A stretch of 64,000 nt of DNA. Origin: Ruegeria atlantica (GTDB lineage Bacteria; Pseudomonadota; Alphaproteobacteria; Rhodobacterales; Rhodobacteraceae). Where the stretch lies: assembly GCF_013033965.1 (NCBI RefSeq), contig NZ_WQFE01000007.1, positions 166,786 to 230,785 of the forward strand, given 5' to 3'. Positions 15,814 through 24,839 of the stretch are shown one piece after another (the first letter of the stretch is position 1; each line of letters begins with the position of its first letter). Both the position numbers and the translations under genes were made by a program. The notes below the pieces were generated by a model that was not told the DNA's origin, ran no database searches, and saw only the letters and a list, made by a program, of their open reading frames with translations.

Positions 15814-17041
15814 GACCGGCCATCCTTTGTTCTGGTTCCGGACTGATCATGGTGAAATAGAAATCGTAGAAATCCTGGATCGAGGTTTCCATTTCGCCCA
15901 AGGGGCCCGGTTGGAAGTACTGAGAGTTTACGCCGGACTGGTTGTGGCGAATGATGCGCTCGTCATCCAAAGATGTGACATGCCAAAGCCAGGTCAGGTC
16001 TTCCTTGTTGTAATCCTGGCCTTCTTCGGCGTCAGCGCGAACCAGCCAGACCACCTGAATGTCGGTTTCCTGTAAGCCTCGTGGAACAAAGCGGTAACCC
16101 ACCATGTGATCCGAATAAATCAGGAACCAATTCAACGGACCAATATCAAAGTCAGTTGCGCCACCATCGAAACCTTTTAGGGTTCCAAGCAAAGGCGCAA
16201 GTGCTTCGCCCGTTTTACTGCCGGTTTTATAGCCTTGATAAAGCGGATATCGCCGATAGTAGCCGCTGGTGAATGGGGTTGGTGCGGCCGCGCCGACAAG
16301 CGCCAATTCACCAGGTGTCAGGCCGACTTCCTCAGCCCTTGCTTTTAGCGGTTCTACCAAGCCAGCCATGTCTTGAGGCGATTTCAGGCTATGAGAACGA
16401 GAATATTCTTTGTGGGCTGGTCCGCAGTGGTAGCATTCAAGATAGTTCTCCACCGCTAATTTCCAATTCGAGGGAACTGGAAATGACGCCGTATGCGCCA
16501 CTTTCAGATCGTCAAAGCCATAGGGTTCGACGAGTGGCGAAAGTTGGCTGAGGACTGGATCAAGCGATGGTGTGTTTGCATCGGCACAGACAAAGATCAG
16601 GCCCTTGAAGACACTCACCTGAACGGGAAAGAGCCCGAATCTGGACGGGTCAAAGTGTTCCCCCATGTTGTGGCCTGCACGAAGTTTTCCCGATAGCTCA
16701 TATGTCCAGGCGTGGTAGGGGCAAACAAGAACACGGGCGTTGCCGGACTGTTCGGTGCAAACGCGAGAACCCCGATGGCGACAGACGTTCAAATGAGCAC
16801 GAACTTCACCTTCGCGGTCGCGAACAACGATAATGCTCTCCGGGCCATAGTCGAACAGGAAGTAGTCACCGGGGTTTGGGATTTGGCTGACATGCCCTGC
16901 CCAAAGCCAGTTGCGGTTCCAGACTTGAGCAATGTCATAGTCATAGATGTCTTGCGAGGTATAAAAACCGCGCGGTAAGGCGTGGCCGTACTGGTGCGAG
17001 GCTATCAACGCATCCAACTCAAACGGTCGGCTGTTCATCAC
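15806..17041 (-). CDS. Rieske non-heme iron oxygenase alpha subunit (betaine-demethylase type)
   Basis: This 411-residue oxygenase has a Rieske [2Fe-2S] motif Cys87-x-His89 and Cys107-x2-His110 (NVCRHRGSRVC, LVCPYHAWTYEL) and a mononuclear iron site with His205 and His210 in NYLECYHCGPAH. It resembles GbcA (glycine betaine) and Stc2 (stachydrine) oxygenases, which hydroxylate an N-methyl group so that it leaves as formaldehyde. A reductase partner (GbcB-like) is not present in the window and must be supplied elsewhere. The stop and start codons interlock with both operon neighbours. Oxidative N-demethylation is the most likely role; the substrate is unknown. Confidence 0.88.
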   Translation of the reverse strand: MMNSRPFELDALIASHQYGHALPRGFYTSQDIYDYDIAQVWNRNWLWAGHVSQIPNPGDYFLFDYGPESIIVVRDREGEVRAHLNVCRHRGSRVCTEQSGNARVLVCPYHAWTYELSGKLRAGHNMGEHFDPSRFGLFPVQVSVFKGLIFVCADANTPSLDPVLSQLSPLVEPYGFDDLKVAHTASFPVPSNWKLAVENYLECYHCGPAHKEYSRSHSLKSPQDMAGLVEPLKARAEEVGLTPGELALVGAAAPTPFTSGYYRRYPLYQGYKTGSKTGEALAPLLGTLKGFDGGATDFDIGPLNWFLIYSDHMVGYRFVPRGLQETDIQVVWLVRADAEEGQDYNKEDLTWLWHVTSLDDERIIRHNQSGVNSQYFQPGPLGEMETSIQDFYDFYFTMISPEPEQRMAGHG

Positions 17042-19098
17042 GTTTCCTCCAAATCGATAATCTCGCGGCGAAACCAGTCCTTGTCTGCTTCTGCCTTGGG
17101 GCGTTCAAAATCGCGGGCGGCGCGATGGCCCGCGAAAACTGCGTCGACGATCAGTCCAGGAGACGCGGCATCGCCAATAAGTTCGAGGGTCTTCAACCCG
17201 AGCCCGCGCAAGCTATTGAAGAGCGTTGTTTCTCGATGGCGTTCGGTAACCAGAATTGTCGAGGCACAAGGAATACCTGTTTCGCGACCGGTAAAGGCAC
17301 AACCGACGCGTGCCATGTCACCTTCAACCGCCGTCAGCACCTGATTGCAGCGAATGTCTATGCCTAGCTCGATCAGACGGGCCTGAATGCGAGGCTGCTC
17401 CAAAGTATTGACGGCGTAAGCTGAGACCAAACTCTCCGGCGTGACAAAGACCACCTGGTATCCTGCAGTCGCCAGCTTTTCGGCGATTACCCCTGCCAGA
17501 TAAATGTGGTCATCATCATAGATTATCACCGGGCCATCCGGGGGCAAAAGGCCGTTCATGATGTCGTCAGGCGTCAGCACTTTGGCGGTTTGCTCGATCT
17601 GAGGCATATGGCGTTGCGTGCTACGGCCTATGCCGTCGGTGCGCCAATGGCTGCCGGTGGCCACAAAGATGTGTTCGACGCCAAGCTCTGCCACCTGATC
17701 GCCATCAAGTCTGCTGTCAGTGAACAATTGAACGTTGCCGCGCTGCTTTAGGTCATTCAGGCGATAGTCGACGACGCGGGACCAAGCTGCGAGGCCGGGA
17801 AGTTTGCTTTCCTTCGTAACCCGCCCGCCTAATTCGGCTGACGCCTCAGCTAAGGTCACTTGATATCCTCGCCTTGCCAACTGCGTAGCGCATTCAAGAC
17901 CGGCAGGGCCACCGCCAATAACCAAAGTGTCCGCGTTGCTCTTCTTCGGCGCGATGATCTCGGGGTGCCAACCGCGTCGCCATTCCTCGCCCATCGTGGG
18001 GTTTTGAGTGCAGCGGATCGGGATGCCCAAATTGTCGGATGAGACGCAGATATTGCAGCCGATGCACTCGCGGATTTCGTCAATGCGGCCCTCTTCAATC
18101 TTTTTGGGAATGAATGGGTCCGCGATGGAAGGTCGTGCGGCTCCAATAAGGTCGACAATTCCCTTTTTGACCATCGACAGCATCATATCGGGGGACGTCA
18201 GGCGACCGACACCAACCACAGGTTTCCGTGTGATCTGTTTGACGTGCGACAGAAACGCGTTCTGATAGCCATCCTCCGGCTGAAAGCGGGTTGTGGCACT
18301 GTCATTGGACCAGTCGGCAACGTTCACATCCCATAGGTCAGGAAGATCGGCCAAAAGCTCGACCACGGCACGGCCTTCTTCTGAAGCCTGCATGCCGTCA
18401 GCGCCCACCATCTCATCAATGGCAAAACGGAGCGCCACAGCGCAGCTGTCACCTACAGCTTCGTGGGTGTCTTCCAGCAGTTCGCGGGTCAGGCGCGCAC
18501 GATTTTCAAGCGACCCGCCATATTCATCACTACGCTGGTTCATATGCGGCAGCATGAAATGTTGCGCCAAAGTCATGTTGTGTCCGGCATAGATGTAAAT
18601 GATGTCGAACCCGGCGTCTTTTGCGCGCAGGGCGGCCTCGCGGTGCCAGCGGCGGAACTCGCGAATATCAGCTTTATCCATGGCCTGCGCCTGCTTGGGA
18701 TGCGTCGTGTCGACGGACATCTCGGAAGGTGCAAGAACCGGCGCGCGGGTCAGCAGGTTTTGTGCATGATTGCCATTGTGAACCAGCTGAATGGCCGCCA
18801 GCGCACCATGCGCATGTACCGCATCCGTCATCAGCCGCAACGCGGGCACATCGCGCCCGTCCCACAGCCGCCCCTCGGCAAAAGGAGACAGGTCTGAGGT
18901 CGGGTGAATCTCGGTCTCCTGATTGGAAACCACCGCCCACCCGCCTTCGGCTTTCATCCCACGAACGGCGGCATCCGCCCGCGGTCGGACATGCCCCAGC
19001 CCCGTGCAATGCGGCACCTGGTAAAAGCGGTTTCTGGCTGTGACTGGCCCAATCTGAACCGGTTCAAAAAGCAGAGCATATGGGTTCGCGTTCGACAT
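17038..19098 (-). CDS. TMADH/DgcA-like FMN, [4Fe-4S], FAD-binding oxidoreductase
   Basis: This protein of about 686 residues has three parts of the trimethylamine dehydrogenase/2,4-dienoyl-CoA reductase family: an FMN TIM barrel (about 8-340, with the AGHNMTLAQHFMLP and NQRSDEYGGSLENR segments), a [4Fe-4S] site of four cysteines (CIGCNIC then CTQNP near residues 345-365), and a dinucleotide-binding domain starting LVIGGGPAGLECA near 395. Relatives remove N-methyl groups from trimethylamine, dimethylglycine (DgcA) or N-methylproline. The ATG at 19098 is preferred over a GTG two codons upstream. Its place between the transporter and the Rieske gene supports a demethylation role. Confidence 0.87.
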   Translation of the reverse strand: MSNANPYALLFEPVQIGPVTARNRFYQVPHCTGLGHVRPRADAAVRGMKAEGGWAVVSNQETEIHPTSDLSPFAEGRLWDGRDVPALRLMTDAVHAHGALAAIQLVHNGNHAQNLLTRAPVLAPSEMSVDTTHPKQAQAMDKADIREFRRWHREAALRAKDAGFDIIYIYAGHNMTLAQHFMLPHMNQRSDEYGGSLENRARLTRELLEDTHEAVGDSCAVALRFAIDEMVGADGMQASEEGRAVVELLADLPDLWDVNVADWSNDSATTRFQPEDGYQNAFLSHVKQITRKPVVGVGRLTSPDMMLSMVKKGIVDLIGAARPSIADPFIPKKIEEGRIDEIRECIGCNICVSSDNLGIPIRCTQNPTMGEEWRRGWHPEIIAPKKSNADTLVIGGGPAGLECATQLARRGYQVTLAEASAELGGRVTKESKLPGLAAWSRVVDYRLNDLKQRGNVQLFTDSRLDGDQVAELGVEHIFVATGSHWRTDGIGRSTQRHMPQIEQTAKVLTPDDIMNGLLPPDGPVIIYDDDHIYLAGVIAEKLATAGYQVVFVTPESLVSAYAVNTLEQPRIQARLIELGIDIRCNQVLTAVEGDMARVGCAFTGRETGIPCASTILVTERHRETTLFNSLRGLGLKTLELIGDAASPGLIVDAVFAGHRAARDFERPKAEADKDWFRREIIDLEET

Positions 19099-19158
19099 GT
19101 TCACGCGTTTTCCTGTATTTGGGATCCGGAGCAGTAAGGCCCCGGAAATGTGGTTGTG

Positions 19159-20220
19159 TTAGAAGCCGGCTTTGATCCGTTCAAATTCTGCCAGCATTTT
19201 CGCCTCAAGCTCGGGGTTCACCGCATCAAAGAACAAGCTGCCCTCGAAGAAGCTTTTTGGATCCGAGAATCCATAGGCTTCGATGTTGGCCTGATCGGCA
19301 ACTTCGAACGCTTTTGCGTTGGAATGTGGGTAACCCCAGTTGTCGATGATGTACTGACCGCTGGCAGGGTCAGTGAGCGCGTTCAACAGATCATAGACCT
19401 GATCGACCGGAGTTGTGGAAGACTTCAGATGCACGTAACCGCACGCCCACGTCGCGATGCCCTTATCGACATCACGCATCATAGCAGCTGGCACTTCGTT
19501 CCAGATTAGGTTCAGCTCTGACTGGTTCCAGGCCCAGCCCAACTCAATCTCACCACTGGTCATGGCCTGATCAAATTGACCCGCATCGGACCAGTAAAAG
19601 CGCATGTTCGGGTGGATCGAGCGCAGGAAATCAGATGCTTCCTTGAACTGCTCGTCGCTCAGATTGGTGTAATCGTCAGCATTTCCAGTAGCCAGTGCTG
19701 CCAGGGCATATGCAGACGACGCGGCATCCGGGATGGCGATCTTGCCAGCATAGGCCGGGTCCGCTAGCAATTGCAGCGAGATGTCATCGCCTGAGATTTT
19801 GTCGGTGCGATAGATAAGCCCTGTGTTTCCCCACTCGAACGGCAACATATAAAGCTGACCGTCCAAAACAATTGCGTCGACTTCTTTGATCTCGGGCAAC
19901 ACATCGGCCCAATTGGTCAGTTTGCTTTCGTCCAGAGGTTGGATCAAATCGGCTGCGACCCATTTCCTGACCGCGTCGGAACAAGGGTGCGCTAGATCAG
20001 CCGTGAACCCCGAACTTAGTTTCGTAAACGCTTCTTCCTGACTTCCGAAATAGGAATAGCTTGGCGCCTCATTCCCGTACTTTTCCATGTAGCTGGCAAA
20101 GAACCCGGGATCTTCATATCCCGACCAGTCAAAAACCGTTAAATCGGTGCCACCTGCTATGGCACTTCCTGTACTTATTGCCGTCGCGCATGCGAAGGCC
20201 GCAATTCCCTGAAATCTCAT
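19159..20220 (-). CDS. PotD-type periplasmic substrate-binding protein
   Basis: This 353-residue type II binding protein starts with a signal peptide (residues 1-22, ending GSAIAG) followed by TDLTVFDWSGYEDPGFF, the typical opening of spermidine/putrescine-type receptors. Other family traits are GNTGLIYRTDKI and GWAWNQSELNLIWNEVPAAM. It lies 17 bp after the ATPase gene and 60 bp before the flavoprotein gene. It probably captures the cationic N-methylated substrate of the operon; PotD-like receptors bind polyamines, betaines or similar cations, so the exact ligand is open. Confidence 0.85.
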   Translation of the reverse strand: MRFQGIAAFACATAISTGSAIAGGTDLTVFDWSGYEDPGFFASYMEKYGNEAPSYSYFGSQEEAFTKLSSGFTADLAHPCSDAVRKWVAADLIQPLDESKLTNWADVLPEIKEVDAIVLDGQLYMLPFEWGNTGLIYRTDKISGDDISLQLLADPAYAGKIAIPDAASSAYALAALATGNADDYTNLSDEQFKEASDFLRSIHPNMRFYWSDAGQFDQAMTSGEIELGWAWNQSELNLIWNEVPAAMMRDVDKGIATWACGYVHLKSSTTPVDQVYDLLNALTDPASGQYIIDNWGYPHSNAKAFEVADQANIEAYGFSDPKSFFEGSLFFDAVNPELEAKMLAEFERIKAGF

Positions 20221-20237
20221 TCTATCCTCCCACTGTT

Positions 20238-21335
20238 TTACTTTTTGTCTGTACCAAGATCGATCACGCTTGCCCCCTGAAGCCCAAGCCAGACCGCGTC
20301 TCCGCGTTGGAAATCGACCGTGTGAAAATAGTTGGGAACCGATACCGAGATTGGTTTCTCGGTTCCCGCCACCTGAATGTGGTAGTGAATGTTCTCGCCA
20401 TAGAAGGCGACGTTGCTAACAGTGCCCTGAACCGTTGATGGGTAATCTTCGGGCCTTTGAGCAGCAATCTCCAATTGTTCCGGGCGAATACCGATGTTCA
20501 TGTCTTTAGCGCTAGTTACAACGTTGGGATTTCTCTCGATCTCAATCCGCCCGAAGGCGGCTGCATCGATCGACAACATATCGCCGGTTTCGCCCAACAA
20601 CTGGGCAGGCAGTATGTTCATTTCACCGATGAAACTGGCCACTTGCTGATCACAAGGGCGGGCATAAAGCGTGGTTGGAGTGTCCACCTGCTTGAGCCGT
20701 CCGTTGAACATCACGCCGATGCGGTCGGACATGGTCATCGCCTCATATTGGTCGTGTGTGACCATCACGAAGGTGATGCCAAGGGATTGCTGCAGGTTAC
20801 GCATTTCAAACTGCATCTGCTCGCGCAATTTCTTGTCGAGAGCGGACAAGGGCTCGTCCAGCAACAATACTTTAGGTCGCATGATCAGCGCACGGGCGAG
20901 CGCCACCCTTTGCCGCTGCCCACCCGACAACTCACTTGCGCCGCGATCCTGAAGACCTCCAAGCTCGACCATGTCCAAGGCTTCTGCCACGCGCTGGTCG
21001 ATCTCGGCCTTGGGGGCCTTGCCCCGTAATCCATAGGCCACGTTGTTCCCTACGTTCAGGTGCGGGAAGATGGCGTAGCTCTGAAAGACCATGTTCGTTG
21101 GACGGTTGTTGGCCGGGACACCTTCCATATCCTGACCATCGATCAGCACGGTACCTTTGGTCGGTTCCTGGAAACCCGCGATCATCCGCAACACCGTGGT
21201 CTTGCCGCATCCCGATGGGCCGAGAAGCGAGAAAAACTCGCCCTCTTTGAGATCGAGATTGATACCGCTAGCCGCCAGGAACGTGCCATAGCGTTTCTCG
21301 ACGCCCCTGAGTTCTATGATGTTACCGGTTGTCAT
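20238..21335 (-). CDS. PotA-type ABC transporter ATPase
   Basis: This 365-residue nucleotide-binding subunit has Walker A GPSGCGKTT, signature LSGGQRQRVALARAL, Walker B VLLLDEPLSALD and the switch histidine in VTHDQYEA, followed by a C-terminal TOBE-type regulatory domain (NIGIRPEQLEI, VAFYGENIHYHIQVAG). It powers uptake with the two permeases upstream, overlapping the second by 4 nt. The class is that of polyamine, iron and betaine importers. Confidence 0.92.
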   Translation of the reverse strand: MTTGNIIELRGVEKRYGTFLAASGINLDLKEGEFFSLLGPSGCGKTTVLRMIAGFQEPTKGTVLIDGQDMEGVPANNRPTNMVFQSYAIFPHLNVGNNVAYGLRGKAPKAEIDQRVAEALDMVELGGLQDRGASELSGGQRQRVALARALIMRPKVLLLDEPLSALDKKLREQMQFEMRNLQQSLGITFVMVTHDQYEAMTMSDRIGVMFNGRLKQVDTPTTLYARPCDQQVASFIGEMNILPAQLLGETGDMLSIDAAAFGRIEIERNPNVVTSAKDMNIGIRPEQLEIAAQRPEDYPSTVQGTVSNVAFYGENIHYHIQVAGTEKPISVSVPNYFHTVDFQRGDAVWLGLQGASVIDLGTDKK

Positions 21336-22120
21336 TGGACCTCTGATGCGGATGAGCGGCGCCGGAAATACTCGGCCAGTACCAAAAGCAGAACCGATGT
21401 AAGCAGCAGGATAGAGCCCAAGGCCAAAACGTTTGGAAGCTTGGCCGGGAAGCGAATTTGGCTCCAGATATAGACCGGCAGGGTCGGCTGGTTGCCGGAC
21501 AGGAAAAAGGCCAGGACGAATTCGTCGAAGCTGACCGTAAAAGTGACCAACAAGCTGGCTACAATACCTGGGGAAACGACCGGAAGTGTCACACGGCGGA
21601 AGGTTTCGAACACGCCGACGCCCAGATCGTAAGATGCCTCTTCCAGCGAGGCGTCAAAGTCATCAAAGGCAGACTTCAGGATTGAAACGGAAAACGGCAA
21701 GGCGAGGAACGTATGGCCCAGAACAACGGTCAGCAGAGACGGCTTGAGACCGAGAAACAGAAACAAAACCAGCATTGACGAAGCCACGATAATGCCCGGG
21801 ATAACCAAAGGCAGCATCACCAGTCCTTCAGCTGCACGCTGACCCCGAAAACGATAGCGAACAAAGGCACGAGCAGCAAAAAGCCCCATAGCGGTGGATA
21901 GAATTGCGACGACCGTGCCGACACCAAGCGAATTCCAAAGGGCCTGGATCAGCGTATCCTGTTCGCCCAGCTTCCGATACCAGTCCAGCGTCCAGCCCTT
22001 GATCGGAAAGGCAACGATTGTACCGCTGTTGAACGAGAACAAGGGCAGGAAAAGGACCGGCAGGTACAGAAAAACCAAATACAGGAAAGCGTAAGCTGTC
22101 AGGGTCGAAGGACGTCTCAT
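21332..22120 (-). CDS. PotC-type ABC permease
   Basis: This 262-residue membrane protein has about six helices, with an N-terminal LTAYAFLYLVFLYLPVLFL segment. The EAA coupling loop is visible as DASLEEASYDLGVGVFETFRRVTLPVVSPGI. The FSFNSG and WTLDWYRKL motifs are typical of PotC-type permeases. It overlaps both neighbours by 4 nt and forms the membrane channel with the upstream permease. Confidence 0.9.
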   Translation of the reverse strand: MRRPSTLTAYAFLYLVFLYLPVLFLPLFSFNSGTIVAFPIKGWTLDWYRKLGEQDTLIQALWNSLGVGTVVAILSTAMGLFAARAFVRYRFRGQRAAEGLVMLPLVIPGIIVASSMLVLFLFLGLKPSLLTVVLGHTFLALPFSVSILKSAFDDFDASLEEASYDLGVGVFETFRRVTLPVVSPGIVASLLVTFTVSFDEFVLAFFLSGNQPTLPVYIWSQIRFPAKLPNVLALGSILLLTSVLLLVLAEYFRRRSSASEVQ

Positions 22121-22974
22121 CTGATCCGCCTCCCAAGCCGGGTGGCGGTAATGACAAACACAATGGCGACGAAGCCAACCGACAGCATCGCGATCATGGA
22201 CAGTGTTGCGCCGAGGGGCCAGTTGTTGGCGGCCCCAAACTGCACCTGAATAAGATTGGCGATCATCTTCCCATCCGATCCGCCGACCAGTGCGGGGGTC
22301 ACATAGTCACCGACTGTGGGGATGAAGATGATCAGGCAAGCGGCAATTATCCCCGGTATCGTCAGCGGCAGCGTCACCCGCATGAAGCGTTGCAAAGGAC
22401 TGTTGCCAAGGTCTGTGGCGGCCTCCAACAGGCTTGGATCGATCTTCTGCAACGAGACATAGATCGGCAGGATCGCAAAAGGTGCCCAGGCATGGGCAAG
22501 CGTCAGTACGACAGCGAATTCATTGTAGAGCAAGAAGTCGAGCGGTTCGTCGATCAGACCAAGCATCAGCAGTGCAGAGTTCATCACCCCGTTGAACCCA
22601 AGGATGAGTTTCCAAGCAAACACGCGCAGCAGATAGCTGGACCAGAACGGAATGGTGATGAGCAAAAGCCAGATGGTCTTTTTCCGGGCCTTCATCGCGA
22701 TGAAGTACGCAATAGGATAGGCCAGTGCGACGGTTGCGATAGTGACCGCCCCTGCAATCCAGACCGATCGAAGCATCAAGTGTCGAACCAACGGGTCGGC
22801 AAACGCGTCGCGATAGTTTTTCAGCGTCGGCGTCTTGTCGAGCGTTACGTAGGTTTGCGTCCAGAATGAATAGGCGATCAGGATCAACAATGGCGCCGCC
22901 ACCAGAAACCCCACGTAAGCCGTGGCTGGTGCGCTGAGGGTATATCCCCGGGACGCTTCGCTACGAAAGATCAC
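22117..22974 (-). CDS. PotB-type ABC permease, first gene of the operon
   Basis: This 285-residue permease has about six helices, with the PotB-like segment IPFWSSYLLRVFAWKLIL and the EAA loop DPSLLEAATDLGNSPLQRFMRVTLPLTIPGI. The GTG at 22974 was chosen because a strong GGGAGG lies just before it. A GTG at 22998 is also in frame, but that start would place the ribosome-binding site close to the operator. It is the first gene of the eight-gene operon and faces a TetR-type regulator across an intergenic region holding a perfect palindrome. Confidence 0.87.
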   Translation of the reverse strand: MIFRSEASRGYTLSAPATAYVGFLVAAPLLILIAYSFWTQTYVTLDKTPTLKNYRDAFADPLVRHLMLRSVWIAGAVTIATVALAYPIAYFIAMKARKKTIWLLLITIPFWSSYLLRVFAWKLILGFNGVMNSALLMLGLIDEPLDFLLYNEFAVVLTLAHAWAPFAILPIYVSLQKIDPSLLEAATDLGNSPLQRFMRVTLPLTIPGIIAACLIIFIPTVGDYVTPALVGGSDGKMIANLIQVQFGAANNWPLGATLSMIAMLSVGFVAIVFVITATRLGRRIR

Positions 22975-23005
22975 CCAACCTCCCTTCTCGATTTTCACGA
23001 GTCAC

Positions 23006-23025
23006 TAATGGACGATCGTCCATTA
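23006..23025. promoter_or_regulatory. Perfect 20-bp palindrome, TetR/BetI-type operator
   Basis: TAATGGACGATCGTCCATTA is perfectly symmetrical and lies between the operon start and the divergent TetR-type gene. ATGGACGATCGTCCAT resembles operators of TetR regulators. It probably controls both promoters. Confidence 0.8.
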
Positions 23026-23095
23026 AATGTTGCGCCAGAACGGTCTTTCGTGTCAATCTTCCTGTAAGATAGACCTGCGGATTTCCGCCAAGAGA

Positions 23096-23749
23096 ATGGG
23101 ATTATTGAATAAAGTGGAAGTCTTAAAAGGAAGAAAGCGTGGTTCGAAGCGTGATCCGGAGGCCAATAAGCAGCTGCTGATCGAGGCGACTCTGGACACT
23201 ATCGCAGATATTGGAGTCACCGATACCTCGGTGAGCCGCATCTGCGAGCGCTCCGGCCTGTCGCGCGGAATGATCCATTTGCATTTCGGAGGAAAAGACA
23301 ATTTGCTGACGGCGGCGGCCCAGCATTTCAGTGCCCAATATTATGCCGAGATGGACAGAATGACCGATCTGGGCTCGGATGCGTCGCCCGAAGACCGAGT
23401 GATGGCTGTGATCGAGGCGGATCTGTCCGAGGCCCTGCTCAATCCACGAAGTACAAAAATCTGGCATGCATTCCGCGGCATCGCGAGCTCACACCCCGGT
23501 ATTGCCCGTTACAGCAGCACCCAGGATCACAAACTTGTCGAGACCTTGCGGCTTGCGTTCAAGGAGATAACTCAAGAAAACGTGCGTGACTCAATCTTGG
23601 TGGACGATGCCACAGCCGGAACGCTGGCATTGCTGGAAGGCATGTGGGTCAATTACCTAACCGATATGCAGGGTTTTTCACGACGGCGCTCTGTGGATCT
23701 CATCAGAAGGTTCTTATGCGGGCTGTTCCCCGGCAAATTCAAGTTGTGA
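23096..23749 (+). CDS. TetR-family regulator (BetI-like)
   Basis: This 217-residue protein has an N-terminal TetR HTH (KQLLIEATLDTIADIGVTDTSVSRICERSGLSRGMIHLHFGGKDNLL) and a C-terminal ligand domain with HAFRGIASSHPGIARYSS and the GTLALLEGMWVNYL helix, similar to BetI and other betaine-linked repressors. The start at 23096 (ATG) has only a weak AAGAGA site; upstream in-frame codons are possible. It is divergent from the transport and demethylation operon and most likely represses it until the substrate is present. Confidence 0.85.
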   Translation: MGLLNKVEVLKGRKRGSKRDPEANKQLLIEATLDTIADIGVTDTSVSRICERSGLSRGMIHLHFGGKDNLLTAAAQHFSAQYYAEMDRMTDLGSDASPEDRVMAVIEADLSEALLNPRSTKIWHAFRGIASSHPGIARYSSTQDHKLVETLRLAFKEITQENVRDSILVDDATAGTLALLEGMWVNYLTDMQGFSRRRSVDLIRRFLCGLFPGKFKL

Positions 23750-24256
23750 GATCTGGTGTCACTCAGACTTAAGATAGAAAAACAGCATCTTCTTGGGAAG
23801 CCGACTACCGGTATTGGGGAAGTCCCTAGCGCATAAGTGGATCACCCAGTGCCTTGGACGAAACCCAATGTCCACAATCCGCTGAAGAAAGGTCTCCATT
23901 GCATGTGCAGCGAACGGCAGCTTCCCGCAATTAATGGCAAGCAAGGAGAAGCCCAGGTTCCAAAGCGAAGTATCGCCTGAATGCCTGATCTAAGAAAAGT
24001 GACCAACGGTGGCAATGGGCTCAGCAAACAATGTTCCAGGCGGTGACTAAGCAAACTTTCGCTGCAGGCGCAAACTAAATAGCTTTGGCTCCACTCCCCA
24101 GGAACACCTTGCTGACAAACTCTCTCAATGCGCGGCTAACTGGTAACAAGAATGACGTAACCTGAACGCCTTGTTCACGTTGAGTTCACCAACGGTCAAG
24201 TAATCTCTCTCTAACTTCTTAGCGATTCAAGTTTTGTGCATTGGGAGATGAAAGCC
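23750..24256. other. Intergenic region, 507 bp
   Basis: No gene can be supported between 23750 and 24165. A minus-strand 61-codon frame at 23944-23759 (with GFRPRHWVIHLCARDF) could be a protein fragment, but I do not recognise it. The right end contains the promoter-like element described separately. Confidence 0.3.
24173..24206 (+). promoter_or_regulatory. Direct-repeat activator box with -10 element
   Basis: GTTCAC at 24173-24178 is repeated at 24184-24189, an 11-bp period as used by OmpR-type regulators. Eleven bases later comes TAATCT (24201-24206). The same layout, with GTTCAT half-sites and the same TAATCT, lies before the PepSY gene at 27377-27410. This suggests a promoter activated by the response regulator encoded at 28015. 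Confidence 0.6.
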
Positions 24257-24424
24257 ATGACAATGAGGCTAGATAGCGAAGTCGATGACGGCCAAGCAAA
24301 ATGGTCTGAATGGACCATGTATCCTAAAAAGCGCACGCTTAAGCTGACAGACTACGCCTCTGGATTTGTCATCGCACTCTCAGCGTTCGTCGCGAGTGAC
24401 GGACACCACTACTTGTTTTTCTGA
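24257..24424 (+). CDS. Small unknown protein (55 aa)
   Basis: The frame from ATG 24257 has a GGGAG site upstream and lies about 50 bp after the activator-box promoter. The product starts MTMRLDSEVDDGQAKW, is hydrophilic and Lys-rich in the middle (YPKKRTLKL) and has one hydrophobic stretch near the C-terminus (SGFVIALSAFVAS) that could cross or touch the membrane. I do not recognise it. The shared promoter layout is the best argument that it is expressed with the PepSY two-component locus. Confidence 0.42.
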   Translation: MTMRLDSEVDDGQAKWSEWTMYPKKRTLKLTDYASGFVIALSAFVASDGHHYLFF

Positions 24425-24451
24425 ACGTACCGACACATCCAGCCCGCCTTC

Positions 24452-24665
24452 TTATTGTTGACGCCGTAGATCCTGCTCATGGCAGAGTTCGATTGTGCTT
24501 TCGAAACCCAGAAGAATTGCTAGTAGTCTGCCGTTTTGGCGATTTCTTCCGCAATTGCAGCCCCATCTCGCGTTAATTCTGCAGACTTTCTTGACGTTGA
24601 CTGACCAACCCTCGCGGTGCAGCACATAGTGCACGCGCCCGTATCCATAACGGACAAGGGGGCAC
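24452..24665 (-). pseudogene. IS3-type transposase (OrfB) fragment
   Basis: On the minus strand the sequence reads LVRYGYGRVHYVLHREGW, then VNVKKVCRI. This is the HTH-proximal part of IS3-family OrfB proteins (the usual YGYRRIHVLLRREGW then VNHKRVYRL pattern). Reading stops soon after, and no catalytic DDE part follows, so only a decayed fragment of roughly 70 codons remains. No terminal repeats are apparent. Confidence 0.6.
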
Positions 24666-24839
24666 GCAGATCTCCTTAATCCGCCGCCTCAAGAAGGCCG
24701 GATCACTGCGAAGAGAAATATACCGCTAGGTCGACCTGTCGAACGGCTACACCTTGCAGGCGCACCTGACAGGTACTCGCCGGTCGTCCCGAACACCGTC
24801 GATAAGCCCTCGCTTACGATCCTTCTCTCAGCTAGGGAT

